A stretch of DNA of 64,000 nucleotides from Acanthosepion lycidas. Its lineage: Eukaryota; Mollusca; Cephalopoda; Sepiida; Sepiidae. The number at the start of each line of letters is the position of its first letter. The first letter of the stretch is position 1. The notes beneath the pieces were generated by a model. It did not search any database. It was not told where the DNA came from and saw only the letters and a program-made list of their open reading frames with translations. Below, piece after piece: positions 35,215-46,978 of the stretch. The position numbers were made by a program, and so were the translations under genes. The stretch spans positions 22,531,924 through 22,595,923 of the forward strand of contig OZ010577.1 of NCBI GenBank assembly GCA_963932145.1, in the 5' to 3' direction.

Positions 35215-35505
35215 TCTTTTTTAATCATTTCATCCCAAGCAAGGAAATAAAGCCACTAAGATGCAAAGGGTTGCTGAGTGTTACTGAATGAGAAAAATAA
35301 TATTATTAAGGAGAGGGAATAATAAGAGAACAAGAATTAAGAAGATACTAGATAACAATTGACAGTGATCTTCAAAAATATAAATGCAAAGTTGACTGGT
35401 AAGTAAGAAGCCAGAAGAGAGTTCCACAAGTGAGAAGTGCAATAGAAAAAACTGTTAGCATAGAACTTATGAGAAAAATAAAAGAAATGTCCTCTATCAT
35501 TTTAT
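35215..35505 (-). pseudogene. LINE 3' fragment (Jockey/CR1-like)
   Basis: Minus strand: TSHLWNSLLASYLPVNFAFI, then TQQPFASWWLYFLAWDEM. This is the LWNSLP end plus the 3' tail of the LINE family seen at 22128 and 61310. Heavily decayed. Confidence 0.7.
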
Positions 35506-36574
35506 ATGTCACCTCAGAGTATTAAAAGAATAAGAAAGAATCTAAATAGAATGAAAAGAAAAAAATATGAAGGAGAAATAACTGACAAAATGTATAATAC
35601 AAAAATGATATTAAAATGAAGCCAATAAACGAATGAAAAGGAAGAAGAATTGAAGTACATTAAGATATGAATAGAAACAGTAATTAATGGACAATGAATG
35701 ATCAGATGAATAGAGCTGCAACATTTTAATACAAAATGCATTATACCAGGCACAGAAGATATGAAAATACTTAACAGTTTATCAATACAAATGTAACAAA
35801 TAAATACAGTGCAATATTCATGAATCAAGTTTAATATGCAGAAGAACCAAAATAGAATCCATTGATTTTTTCCCGCCTTTTTCATCTTTCTTTCATTCTT
35901 CACCTTTTCTTATTCCACCATTGCAGAAAATGATATGCTTTGAAAACAGTTGAAAATGCCACCAATTCTTAAGTTTTTGGTTATTTTTTCTCAGTTTTCT
36001 TTTTACCTCCATTTCATTTTTATTCTTCACATTTAAAAATGTCCTTTTTATGTAATAAATAACACTCTCTCTCATATTTGCCCTTGTAAATTTTCTGGCT
36101 TCTGTCAAACTCATCATGTCTTCATTTTGTTTCCGAATTGCTTTTATATTCTGACACAGATTGTTACACAGAATATCTTCAGATACTTCAGCAGACATAA
36201 TCTACATAACAAGAGTGCAACATGAGATTATCTAACCACCCTACCTACTCTGTAACTCTACAAGCAATAATGGTTTCCTGTCTTATTTATAGCTAAACCA
36301 ACCACTCATTGATCCTATTTGTTTTTTTTATGTATGTAATTTTTTTAATCATTTGCTTTTAGGACTAACAAATTGTAATGGAAATTTTCAAACAAAGGAA
36401 AAGATCTATAAAAGACCATTTGAAAACAAAGAAAGCCATTTAAAACCATTTAAGACAAAGAAATAACAAGGTATGTGGTATATGAATAATTTTGTAATTA
36501 TTTAAAGACTTAAATTATTTAATTACATCAAGTAGTATAATTGAAGAATTAGCTGTCACTGATATGATTCCGTA

Positions 36575-36575
<1 letters not shown>
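35506..36575. other. No gene recognised
   Basis: A 129-codon minus frame (35514-35903) is hydrophobic and rich in F/I/L/S from AT bias; a 101-codon minus frame at 35893-36198 is charged but motif-free. Neither has support beyond being open. Confidence 0.4.
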
Positions 36576-36627
<52 letters not shown>

Positions 36628-36900
36628 GAAATGGACAAAGTCTGACAATTATTTTAAGACATTTTTATGCTTATACATTCTTTTTATAGATACAAATATT
36701 TAAGTAAATGCTCTGTTTTTATAATAAACAGTATTAATAACATTTGCTGGCCTGAATGACCAAGATATTTTCAGAGAAAATATTTGTTCTCTGACAGGAA
36801 TCGAACCTGTATCCTATACTTAAATATTTGTATCTGTAAAAAGAATGTATAAACATAAAAATGTCTTAAAACAAATGTCGGACTTTGTCCGTTTTATAAT
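36576..36900. mobile_element. Fold-back element with tRNA-like loop, preceded by TA tract
   Basis: After a (TA)n run (36580-36622), the inverted ends start ATTATGAAATGGACAAAGTC (36623) and, reverse-complemented, ATTATAAAACGGACAAAGTC (36900). Arms of about 80 bp include ACTTAAATATTTGTATC. The loop (about 36706-36818) contains, on the minus strand, GATACAGGTTCGATTCCTG, a perfect tRNA T-loop/B box. A related fold-back is at 52928-53190 and a related right arm at 52740-52905. Confidence 0.75.
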
Positions 36901-36989
36901 GTGTGATGTCATTTGTTTACATTTGGATACGCATCGAGCAGATATCAATGTACATAAGAGATTCATGGAAGATTAAAGTTTAAAAGCAG

Positions 36990-37062
36990 TAAAATCAACC
37001 TTGCTAATCAAACGATTCTCCATGGCTTTATCGGTTAAGGCACATCAGGCTAAATGACGATT
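36990..37062 (+). mobile_element. tRNA-like A-box fragment (candidate)
   Basis: CATGGCTTTATCGGTTAAGGC resembles a tRNA D-arm (A box). The B-box half is missing, replaced by the TA array that begins at 37066. Confidence 0.35.
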
Positions 37063-37065
<3 letters not shown>

Positions 37066-37096
<31 letters not shown>

Positions 37097-37116
37097 CTAT
37101 GTATATATTTTCTATG

Positions 37117-37150
<34 letters not shown>

Positions 37151-37177
37151 TATATGTATCTATATTTATATATATGA

Positions 37178-37214
<37 letters not shown>

Positions 37215-37292
37215 CATATATGAGACATATATATATGAGAGACATATATATATATATACATATATATGAGACATATATATATATATATGAGA

Positions 37293-37331
<39 letters not shown>

Positions 37332-37332
37332 C

Positions 37333-37364
<32 letters not shown>

Positions 37365-37527
37365 CATATATATATATATATGAGAGACATATATATATAT
37401 ATATATATATATATGGGAGACAAATATATACATATATATAGATATATATATATGAGACACACACACACATATATATATATATATATGAGACATATATATA
37501 TATATATATGAGACATATATATAAGAG

Positions 37528-37571
<44 letters not shown>

Positions 37572-37588
37572 TATATATAGATATATGA

Positions 37589-37622
<34 letters not shown>

Positions 37623-38232
37623 CCATAAATATGTATACATATATATATATATATGAGATGTATATATAAATATATGAGACATATATATATATATATATAT
37701 ATGTGACATATATATATGAGACATATATATATATATGAGACATATATATATATATGAGACATATATATATGAGACATATATATATATATATATATATATG
37801 AGACATATATATATATATATATATATATATGAGACATATATATATATATATATATATGAGACATATATATATATATATATATATGAGACATATATATATA
37901 TGAGACATATATATATATATATATATATATAGATATATGAGACATATATATATATATGAGACATATATATATATATGAGACATATATATATATATGAGAT
38001 ATATATATATATATATGAGACATATATATATATATATATGAGACATATATATATATATGAGACATATATATATATATGAGACATATATATATGAGACATA
38101 TATATATATATATGAGACATATATATATATATATATATATATATGAGACATATATATATATATATGAGACATATATATATATATGAGACATATATATATA
38201 TATATGAGACATATATATATATATATATATGA

Positions 38233-38267
<35 letters not shown>

Positions 38268-38335
38268 CATATATATATATATATATATATATGAGACATA
38301 TATATATATATATGAGACATATATACATATATATT
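37066..38335. repeat. 1.27-kb (TA)n-GAGACA array
   Basis: About 40 blocks of (TA)n are separated by GAGACA, TGAGAGACA or similar, with a few CACACA and GAGCCA variants. TA block lengths vary. The long IYIYIY frames on both strands are pure repeat translation. The MITE at 38336 sits at its right end, after which (TA)n resumes. Confidence 0.95.
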
Positions 38336-38433
38336 TTAGGTTGGTGCAAAAATAATGACATAATAATGTCGTTTTTTGACATTAAAAAATACTTCAAAAA
38401 ACAACATTATTACGTTATTATTTTTGCACCAAC

Positions 38434-38437
<4 letters not shown>
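38336..38437. mobile_element. Mariner MITE, second copy (102 bp)
   Basis: Inverted ends TTAGGTTGGTGCAAAAATAA and their complement, with a diverged inner part. The right flank is TA-rich; the left flank is not a clean TA. Inserted in the TA array. Confidence 0.85.

Positions 38438-38490
<53 letters not shown>
38438..38490. repeat. (TA)n tract right of the MITE
   Basis: Pure TA continuing the array interrupted by the MITE. Confidence 0.9.
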
Positions 38491-38492
<2 letters not shown>

Positions 38493-39144
38493 GAGACATG
38501 GCCTGAGGTTTAAGCATAAATCGGACTGTCACCACTAGGTGTTAACATCAACATCTATTTTTTTATTTATATACACTCTATCCTGGATATTGACCACTGT
38601 AACCCAGAAATATAGCATACCTTAAACTTATATTTTTAGCATTGATATGTCCCGGAAAGGGATATATTTGTTCAAAGTAGCAAAGTGGTTGTTGACTACT
38701 GTAACCGGGTAGGACAATCTAGCAGGTAACCATAATGAACTGGTCCTCGTTGTAGGCGTAGGCAATAGGCGAAGATTATAGGCGTCGTCCATAGGTGTCC
38801 ACAACAGTCTGTATTTAATTCTGATACCAGCCAATCATATTACTGTGAGGGAGAACCCAGGTGTATGCATAGTCATTACATCAAGCATGAAAAAAAAATA
38901 GTTTTGTGTAAACATATGAATATAAGCATATGCTTACAAATTCAAACAATAACAATTAAATAAAAATGTAATTATAAGCCAAACAGCCTACAATATCCTA
39001 ATAGTACTTAAGATACCACCAAATCAGATAAGGAATACAAAATAAATTTACTTTATTCTTAAAGCATTAAATTAATTATTTATGTATAAAAGTGAAATAC
39101 AATTTTCCTAAGTCAAGAAATCACTAGAACACTTGACAATTAAC
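38491..39144. other. Unassigned GC-richer segment
   Basis: 38500-38870 is less AT-rich (TAACCGGGTAGGACAATC, GTAGGCGTAGGCAATAGGCG). A faintly similar GGCG-type patch is at 49900-49930. Could be part of an LTR; no coding motif was found. Confidence 0.35.
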
Positions 39145-39262
39145 AACAACAGTATATGTCTAGAAAACCGGAAGTCAAAATGGCAACAAGTGAAAGAAAA
39201 GAGGAAAAAGTGAAAAAAAGAGAAAAGGTTAAGGAGTGAGTGTAAAGTGATGAAAACAACAA
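39145..39262 (+). repeat. Direct repeat, first copy
   Basis: AACCGGAAGTCAAAATGGCAACA, then GAAAAGGTTAAGGAGTGAGTGTAAAGTGA. It matches 39965-40085 (same strand, ACCGGAAGTCAAAATGGCAACA ... GGTTAAGGGGTCAGTGTAAAGTGA), 820 bp away. The family is not recognised. Confidence 0.7.
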
Positions 39263-39667
39263 ATATGTTAATGGCTATATTAGTCATTTCCTTATTATTA
39301 TGCATTTATTGGGCAGTCAGTGCTGGTACTTGTTGAAATTTATAATATCTTTCTCATAAAATAATAGATTTCCAGCATCAATGGTAGTTTCCTTTCTAAA
39401 CTTTTTTTTTTGTTGTAGTGCAGAATGGCAACATATTGATTATGTCATTATTTTCTCTTTGAGTTACTTGTGCTATCAATTCTTTGTTTGCGATTGTGTA
39501 GCAGCAATACACAAGATTCAAGCAGGATGGTCTTTGCCAAGGTACACAGGTTTCTCCTGCTCAAAGTCATTTTTAACCACTCTACACAGCTAATATTTCT
39601 GACCTGGTTTGGCACCATGTATAACATCCATTTGAAAGTCTTGATTTAACAAGACTAAGAACATGAG

Positions 39668-39694
39668 GATATATATATATATATTATATATATA

Positions 39695-39756
<62 letters not shown>
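39668..39756. repeat. (TA)n tract
   Basis: Long TA run directly left of the perfect hairpin. Confidence 0.9.
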
Positions 39757-39761
<5 letters not shown>

Positions 39762-39878
39762 TGAATCATTCATACAAAAAACAAATATAGAGGTTAATGA
39801 TTTAAATGGTGAGAATACATCTTCACCATTTAAATCATTAACCTCTATATTTGTTTTTTGTATGAATGATTCATGAAT
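39757..39878. repeat. Perfect 122-bp hairpin (56-bp arms)
   Basis: Arms 39757-39812 and 39823-39878 are exact reverse complements around a 10-bp spacer. The arms begin ATTCATGAATCATTCATAC. It is a palindromic MITE-like unit between TA tracts. No relative occurs elsewhere in the window. Confidence 0.9.
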
Positions 39879-39909
39879 TTATAAATTATAATTGCACCTT
39901 TTAATTGAA

Positions 39910-39910
<1 letters not shown>

Positions 39911-39956
<46 letters not shown>

Positions 39957-39958
39957 TA
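39911..39958. repeat. (TA)n tract
   Basis: Pure TA run. Confidence 0.9.
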
Positions 39959-39964
39959 TGTATG

Positions 39965-40085
39965 TAAAACAACAGGACTGTATGTTTAAAGAACCGGAAG
40001 TCAAAATGGCAACAATTGAAATAAAAAAGGAAAAGCAAAAAAAAAGAAAGATGGTTAAGGGGTCAGTGTAAAGTGAAAGAAACAA
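39965..40085 (+). repeat. Direct repeat, second copy
   Basis: The second copy of the block at 39145; see that entry. Confidence 0.7.
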
Positions 40086-40186
40086 GGAAAATGACGAATA
40101 ATCCCAACATTCTACATTAGGGGCAAATGGGCATACATGAATGAAAAAGAAACTACTAGAACAGAATATACAGTTGAACACATATA

Positions 40187-41258
40187 CAGTTCTGGACATA
40201 ATTATTCATCCCCACTGAAGATTGGCAAAATGCAAATATTTGCAAAGTACTTAGTGAATTTATCATAAATAGTTGATTCTGTATTCAGTTTTGAATAATT
40301 AATTTCGATCTATTATATTTATAGTTAAAGATTTTTTTTCCAAAATAAAGAGCAGTCCAAAATTATTTCCCCCATTCTTAGGGAAATTATGAAATAATAT
40401 TGTTTTATGGCAATTATGATTTTTTTTTCTTAATTTAACATTTCCATACACCCTTTAAAAATAGAATAGTATTGACCTGATTCTACAATATTCTAAAAGG
40501 TAACGAAGAAGACAATATGTGAGTGCCATGCACCATGATGATACATTAGTTATACAACCATGGCAAAGAATGGTTGAAGTTGACAAGAAGCTCTGAATGA
40601 AGATGATGCATACAAACAAGATGATGGACATACAACACTGTCCAAATGTTTAAATGTTCCTAGATCGACAATTTGTAGCATTATTAAGAAGTACAAAACT
40701 CATTCCATTGAAAATAAATTAAGGACTGGCAAGAAACAGTTAATTTCTGAGAGAATGGAACGGAAAATTGTTAGAGATATCTTGAAGAAGTCTCACTTAA
40801 TGACAAAGAACATTGTCAATGATATAAAGACATCAGCGTTGAATGTATCGACAAAAAACAGTCACTAAAATCTTTCATCGAGCAGGGCTTTGTCATCCAA
40901 AGAAAACTCCCTTGCTTAATGCTAAACACTTAAAATGCAGATTAACTTGGGTTAGAAGGCATCTAGAACATGGGAGTAAATATTAGAACACAGTTTTTTG
41001 TTCAGATTAAACCAAACTAGAATTATTTGGTCCATGAACTCTTCTTATGTATGGAGGAAAGTGAATGAAGCTGACAGACCAAAAATTACTATTTCTACAA
41101 TTAAGCATGGTGGTGGGAGCATTCTGTTCTGGAGAATTTTTTCTGCTTCTGAACCTGGAGGTCTAGTGTATGTACAGGGTATCATGGATAAAGAGTAGTA
41201 TTTTGCTATTCTTAAAAATAATATAAAATCAAAGTGCACAAAAGCTATGGCCCTAATC
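40187..41258 (+). pseudogene. Tc1-like transposon, 3' end lost
   Basis: The 5' end reads CAGTTCTGGACATAATTATTCA preceded by TA (40185-40186), like Tc1 ends. Coding remnants: KKYKTHSIENKLRTGKKQLI (helix-turn-helix region), IFHRAGLCHPKKTPLL, VWRKVNEADRPK, KHGGGSILFW and YVQGIMDKE (DDE catalytic core, pattern KHGGGSVMVWG). Stops and shifts are present, for example SD*TK near 41009. The last third, with the final acidic residues, and the 3' terminal repeat are missing. Confidence 0.8.
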
Positions 41259-41304
41259 ATCTAACAAGTCATCAACTATCATAGATACCTATATACATAA
41301 ACAT

Positions 41305-41650
41305 ATGAGTGGCAGTTAAAAAGTAATGACTGTTTCTAAATTACAAATTTAGTAGTATAACATAACAAATACCAAAGTATACACAAAGGTTCCCATATAT
41401 CAAATCTATTCCTTAAAAGAGTCTCTTCCTTTTTCATTTATAATATTTCACTATTGAATAAGAGAATGTATATCAGCCTTACAGAAGCTTTTTGGCTGCT
41501 TTCTTAGTGATGTGCAATTTGTCTTTTTTACCTCATTATCATTGGACAACTATTATTCTCTGAGTGCCTCAGAGAAAAGTCTGAGTGAGGATGCTAGGTC
41601 AGGACAAGAAAGTGTATGAGGTAAAATTTTTCAGCCATGCACATTGTTTC
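41305..41650. mobile_element. Mariner 5' or 3' end remnant (candidate)
   Basis: GAGTGGCAGTTAAAAAGTAATGACTG at about 41307 resembles mariner ends (TGGCAA/GTTAAAAAGTAATG). The sequence following is not clearly coding on either strand. The fragment may belong to the element whose C-terminal coding end is at 42410. Confidence 0.35.
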
Positions 41651-42405
41651 CTTATAAAATTTATAATACATATGCATATCCTGTAAAGTGGCATTTCATG
41701 TGTGTTTCTGTACGACTCATGTGTAGTTTGTGAATTTTCAATATTTCTATTTGATGCTTTTTTTTATTATTATTTCTAGGAAGGAAAAAATGCTGTATAA
41801 ACAGCAAAACAGATGCCATCAGCTGTAAGTGATTTTCTAGGTTCAGATGTGGAAATTTTGAGCTAGAAGATTGAGAACATTCTGACAGGCCTGCAGACAT
41901 TGATGGTGACCAAATGACAATACCAATGAAAACAATCCAGGTTACATGACACGGTACATTGTAGAGATACAATATATAATACATAAGTATTACAAAGCAA
42001 TTGAAAACACTTGAATACATGAATTCCTATGATTACATGTACCTCATAATTTAATGGAAATAAATCCATCTGCAAATCTCTACTCAAACACAACAAAAAT
42101 GACCCATTTTTGAAAAGAACAATCACAGACAATGAAAAATGGATGGTTTACAACAATATGGAGTGAAAACGTCCTGGGGAAATGTAAATGAGCCACTGTT
42201 AAACAAGACAAAACCTGGTCTGTATCCTACGTACCTGGTGGAAGGGCATTGTATATTATAAGCTACTTATGCAAAATCATCTATTGAATTCAGATAAGTA
42301 CTGTTCCCACTTGGACCAATGAAAGGTAACAATCAATGAAAAGTAGTGAGAATTAGCCAATCAGAAGACCAGAATTTATGTCTTTCTGCAGACCCTGCAG
42401 TAATT
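41651..42405. other. No gene recognised between mariner remnants
   Basis: Minus-strand frames of 119 and 89 codons overlap each other in different frames and lack motifs. The segment may be inner DNA of the mariner remnant, but I cannot show this. Confidence 0.35.
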
Positions 42406-42409
42406 GGTA

Positions 42410-42640
42410 TAATTTGGCTGGGATGTCTACCTACCCTTGCCATAATCATCTGATCTTGCATCTTCAGATTATGACTTATTTGATCTGTAAAAAATTCTCA
42501 TAATGAAAAGAACTTCAAATTTTCTGTATGCTTGAAAAAATGACTTAGACCAATTGATTACCCAGAAAGCCACCAAGTTCTGGGAGGATGGCACAATGAA
42601 GTTGCCTCAAAGGTAATGGAACAAATATATAAATATTGTC
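42410..42640 (+). pseudogene. Mariner transposase C-terminal fragment
   Basis: Plus-strand frame: LGWDVYLPLP*SSDLASSDY, DLFDL*KIL, then KATKFWEDGTMKLPQR. These follow the mariner pattern LGWEVLPHPPYSPDLAPSDYHLF ... KFWxxGIxKLPERW. SSDYDLF holds the final catalytic aspartate of mariner DD34D transposases. Two stops make it non-functional. Confidence 0.8.
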
Positions 42641-42849
42641 TTTGAAATTCACTTAAAAAATGCTACAATCCCTTGTTTTAACCTTATATAAAGTCATAGA
42701 ATAGATTATCTGAAATATTACACTAATAACATCAGCAACACAAACTATGTTTTCAGTTGCCCCCAAAATCTCAAGATATATATGCATTACATTCAATATT
42801 GGGATCAATATTTTCATTATCTGTCTATATTTCTGAGATGTGGTATTAT

Positions 42850-43060
42850 GTACACTATTTATATTATTCGAACTATTGTCCTCATCTTTGTTGCCATATT
42901 TATTTCAATGTTTCGGCCGTTGTACCCTCCGGCCTTCTTCAGGTGGTTGGAATGTTGAACTGAACCCTTTATTTCACTCACTGGGTTAGACTGTTCTAGT
43001 TCCTAGTTTGGCGACAAAGATGAGGACAATAGTCTGAATAATGTAAATAGTGTTCAATAT
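42850..43060. mobile_element. SINE/PLE tail, minus copy with inverted partial
   Basis: Minus strand from 42990 to 42850: CCTGAAGAAGGCCGGAGGGT, ACGGCCGAAACATTG, AACAAAGATGAGGACAATAG. This is the best-preserved hammerhead-like core (CTGAAGA at 42936-42942, GAAA at 42911-42914, both on the minus strand), with a GGCCG/CGGCC stem. A plus-strand partial tail (GACAAAGATGAGGACAATAGTC) follows at about 43012-43052, forming an inverted pair. Confidence 0.8.
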
Positions 43061-43744
43061 TTTAATTTTTTATTAAAATACTCCATTAATTAAACAACTG
43101 ACAAATAAATAAAATTTTTAAGCATATTATTTTTTTTTTTACTTTGGAGTCTTTTATCAAAATAAAATCTACATTTTATGCAGAGAAGTAACTTGAAATA
43201 GCCTATTTTCAACCAAAGATTTAATGTACAATAAATTGCCTCATCCAATCATTTTACTTTTTAAATTTACATTAATCTAAAATTTCTTTATAAATCAAGC
43301 CAATGGGAAAAATAGACAGCAATTTTTGAAGAATTGAGAAGTAGTGCATCAAGTCTTTTATAACTGACAATCTTGGAGATTTTTAAGGAATTAAAAATGA
43401 AAACTATAAACCAAAATTGAGAGAAGGAAATTTCAAATTCATTATTAAGGAATTTGAAAAGAATTTTAGCTAGTAAATGGAAGGAAAAATAATCCTTTTA
43501 TCTGAGAAAATATGCTTCAAGGCATGTTAGAGGAAGTTAAATCTGTGAAATTTTAAGTGTTGATTTTCTAATAACTAGATTAGAAAACTAAAAATATACT
43601 GATCATTATGTTACAGAGAAAACTCACAAATTATCTCTGAGTTCTTAAGAGGATCTGTGAACTGAGCTGTTCATAGTTTTGAAACTGAGATTAGGTGAAC
43701 ATTGTTCAAAAAGTATACATCCATTTAATATAATCAGAATAAAA
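43061..43744. other. No gene recognised
   Basis: AT-rich, no supported frame. Confidence 0.4.
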
Positions 43745-43946
43745 GGCTACCATGGGTAATGGTTATTTAGTTTGCTTCAAAGAGCTCCCTTGGGACACAA
43801 TACTCTTACTTCTGTGTTTCTTTTCAAAGCAGTCAGGAAAGCCCTCTTTTGGGACGACTATCATCTGCCTCCTTGTGTTCGCTTTAATCTTAATATTTTT
43901 TCTTTTCAGTGCTGATTTTAGATTTGGAAAAAGCCAGAAACTTTAA
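43745..43946 (+). repeat. Dispersed repeat (family B), plus copy
   Basis: GCTACCATGGGTAATGG...CTTCAAAGAGCTCCC...GATTTTAGATTTGGAAAAAG matches minus-strand 11130-10900. A 64-codon frame here contains a hydrophobic stretch (FGTTIICLLVFALILIFFLF) and ends near DFRFGKSQ. The partner copy has a related but not collinear frame, so I leave it as a repeat. Confidence 0.6.
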
Positions 43947-46900
43947 TGTTGTTTAATTGTATCAGCAAAATACTTACTGACACACATATAAAACGAATGA
44001 AAAGTTTTCTTGGAAAAAAAATCACATTTTTTTTACTTTAAGAAGCCAAAGATATCCAAATCTAGAGTTTACACTGGCTTCTTGCATCATCTTAATAAAA
44101 CATTGTTGCATTGTGCTAACTTAAAACTGATTGCTTAATGACTTCAATGCATTCTGAAGTGGTGATCACATTTTACAAGAAAATGAAATATATTCATGTA
44201 TTTTGTATATAGTGTATAGAGGGGTTCCCACCCATCTGTTGTAAAACCTGTTACAATTGACTAACTGCATGGTTTAATAGCAGGAAAGTAGTCTTCAACT
44301 TTGTTGTCCCATTGATTTGGAGGTAACTACCAAACCATGCAGATGATCGTTATTATTGTCTAGCAAAAGAAAAAAAAACTGAATAGCCTTTGTCCTTTGG
44401 TTTATACCTATCTAAGTAGCAATCAGAGATGCTGGTAACAATCTTATAACATATGTCTTAATGATGCATCTGCAATAGTTGAAGAAAAAAAAATTGTTTC
44501 ATCAAATTTTAATTTATAGATAACATACATTTTCACACTGCATTGCTGCACCTGCATGTTTCATTTTGTGGATCAGTCATTCAACTGCTATCAAAAATGC
44601 AGTATCTTGGCATTGTTATTTGGTGGTGTTTTTGATTTTCATGGCCATTGCATGTTGACAGGAACAAGATGGGAGGTAACCAGATTCTACAGAGATTTCG
44701 CCCAGTGGTTGTTGTGATTCTACGGAGATTTCAGGTGTGAAATCATTACTGCCATGGTTTCTTTCAAAGTACAAATCAACAAACTCTGTTGATAACTAAC
44801 AATGGGCTGAATAATAACAAATTGAATAATTTAAAAGGACACAGGGAGTAAAGAATTATTATTCTTTCTCTGGAGCCTGGTTGACAATCTTTCAGTAGGG
44901 AAAATTATTCTAATTCCTAATAATTTGACAGACCTCTTGTTTGTGAATTTGTTGGTAACAGGAGCAGAAGGAGTAGATTAAAACCAGATTTTGCCTACCT
45001 TGACATTTTGTCTCTCTCTGTTACTCTCTGTCTCAACTCAGTGCTGGCCAATTTATATCAGATAAATTGTGAAACTCTGGTATTGATTTATTGCATGTCT
45101 TTTGATAAGATAGTCATGTTCTTTCTTTGTCTAAAAATAGAAAAGAAACAGATAGCATTTCATGGAAAGCATTCAAAGCCCCAACAATTAAATTTGATAA
45201 GATATAGACATTTGCAGGGTTATAGGATGATATTTTAAATAAACATAGCAAGAATTCTTTTATGGAATTTGGCATATTTTAGAACACCATAAATCTCGTT
45301 ATGCTGCTCCGGAGGCAACTGGGTTGGTTGGAGAAGATCTAATCTTGCTAAATCTTAATGGTTTATTTCAGGTTCAAATCTATCTTGTACATTCTCCAAA
45401 AGTATTTTATGGCTACCATTATTTTTAATATTTTTCTATTTTTTGGATGCTTATTAGTTTAACTAAGATATCCACAGTTTAATCTTAATTAATTCATGCT
45501 TGAAATTGTCATCAAGCATTTATAAGTAATAAAACGTTGAACTAGGTCTACTATCCTGTTATACACTTAGATTTTCATAATTATTAATCATACACATGTA
45601 ATAATTAATACAGAGTAAAGTTAACATAAGAATGATACACAAAAACATGGTTTTAATTTATTTTGTTATCCCAACTTAAAAGTCTAAACATTTTTATCTT
45701 GCTTATATCATCTGTGCAGGAATGTCAGTCAAAAGAAGAGTCAATGCTCTAAGTTTGTAGATGAAGCAATATAGCCATGGATGTTCATCTGGCATCATCT
45801 TATCTCATGACACCTTAATGATTTCATGAACATCTGGAGAAAATTCACACTAAATCTTGACATATTTTCAGTGACCGAGAAAATTTTCCAGAATGGAAAG
45901 CAATTGGAAATTTGTTTGATAATGGTTCCTAATAGTCTATGATTTACATAACTCACATAATATTGCAGATTGCAAATCTGACAAGTCTCCTATAATTGGA
46001 GAAGATCTTACTCTATCATCAGTAAGAGAGGTTTTGTATATTATTTTACACAAGGAATGAGAACAAATTAAAGCTATTCCCATCAGTGATGAGTTGGATT
46101 AAAGAGTGGAATAAAATAACTGAAAAAATTGATAACATATTGATGTGCAACATCTTTAGGACAAACAGAATTTAGATTACAATAGCTGCAATTAATTTTT
46201 GCTTCTTGATGACATTCATTTAGGTAAAGATGAAGTTTTGGTTCAAGAGCTGCTGTTTGTAACACAAGAAACAAACACAAATGAGAAGATAGTATTTCTT
46301 GTTGTTGAGTATTTTTTCAAAGAGAAACTCATTCCACCTGCCAGCACTTTTACTTGAGAAACAGATGAGGTCACCATCAAGGAAAAGTCATCACCATGGC
46401 TTTATTAGTTTCTTGAAAAATCTCATACCTCTGTAGCAAAAAAAAAACCCTATAAGTTTATTGTTGCAATCAATGCCTATAATCAGTTTCTTCTCTGTCA
46501 TCCATGACACTTGTAGCCAGTTTAACACAGCAGTCAACCATCTTTTTTCCTCACTCCCTTGTTGCCTTGTTCTCCCTGTTTTTATGCATCATTGACAGCC
46601 ACAAAATTTGCATATGTGCAAAGATAATCTTGTGTAAGAATATCTTATTCCAAGATCTATTTTAAATATGTGACACTTGAAGCTGCCATTTCTTTCTCCT
46701 TTGAACAGTTCACAAGTCTTGAATCTTTGCTTGTGCTGGGATAAGTTATTTTATTCTAGCATTGCAAAAAATATGTCCAACCATGGGCCACTTTGCCCTC
46801 TGCGGTAGTTCACTACACCCTCACATATTTACAGTGCACTGTGTAAATGGCAGGCAATATTGGATTGTTAAAAAACAAAATGATCAACCGATCACTGTAA

Positions 46901-46960
46901 TAAATAAAATCCAGTTATGTGCTTTCAGTTTTCAACTGAGAATGATGAAGATTTAGAATA
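43947..46960. other. No gene recognised; one tRNA-like B box
   Basis: CAGGTTCAAATCTATCTTG at about 45370 is a B-box-like site with GCTCCGGAGGCAACTGGG upstream (45306), perhaps a SINE head. Several frames below 80 codons have no motif. 46762-46956 may belong to the LINE that starts at 46979. Confidence 0.4.
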
Positions 46961-46978
46961 TTTGTTATTTTCCCTTAA

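Noticed and set aside
35514..36198. Two minus-strand frames of 129 and 101 codons as a host gene
   Set aside because: Composition follows the AT bias, there are no motifs, and no splice or promoter context was visible.
36780..36820. Possible tRNA gene at the GGTTCGATTCC site
   Set aside because: Only the T-arm is present; no aminoacyl stem, D-arm or anticodon arm could be assembled around it.
37065..38397. Very long open frames (up to about 400 codons) rich in Tyr, Ile and Ser-His
   Set aside because: They are translations of the (TA)n-GAGACA array and are open in several frames on both strands, a by-product of the dinucleotide repeat.
43752..43946. Small membrane protein of 64 residues
   Set aside because: The same DNA is a dispersed repeat whose other copy does not keep a collinear frame.
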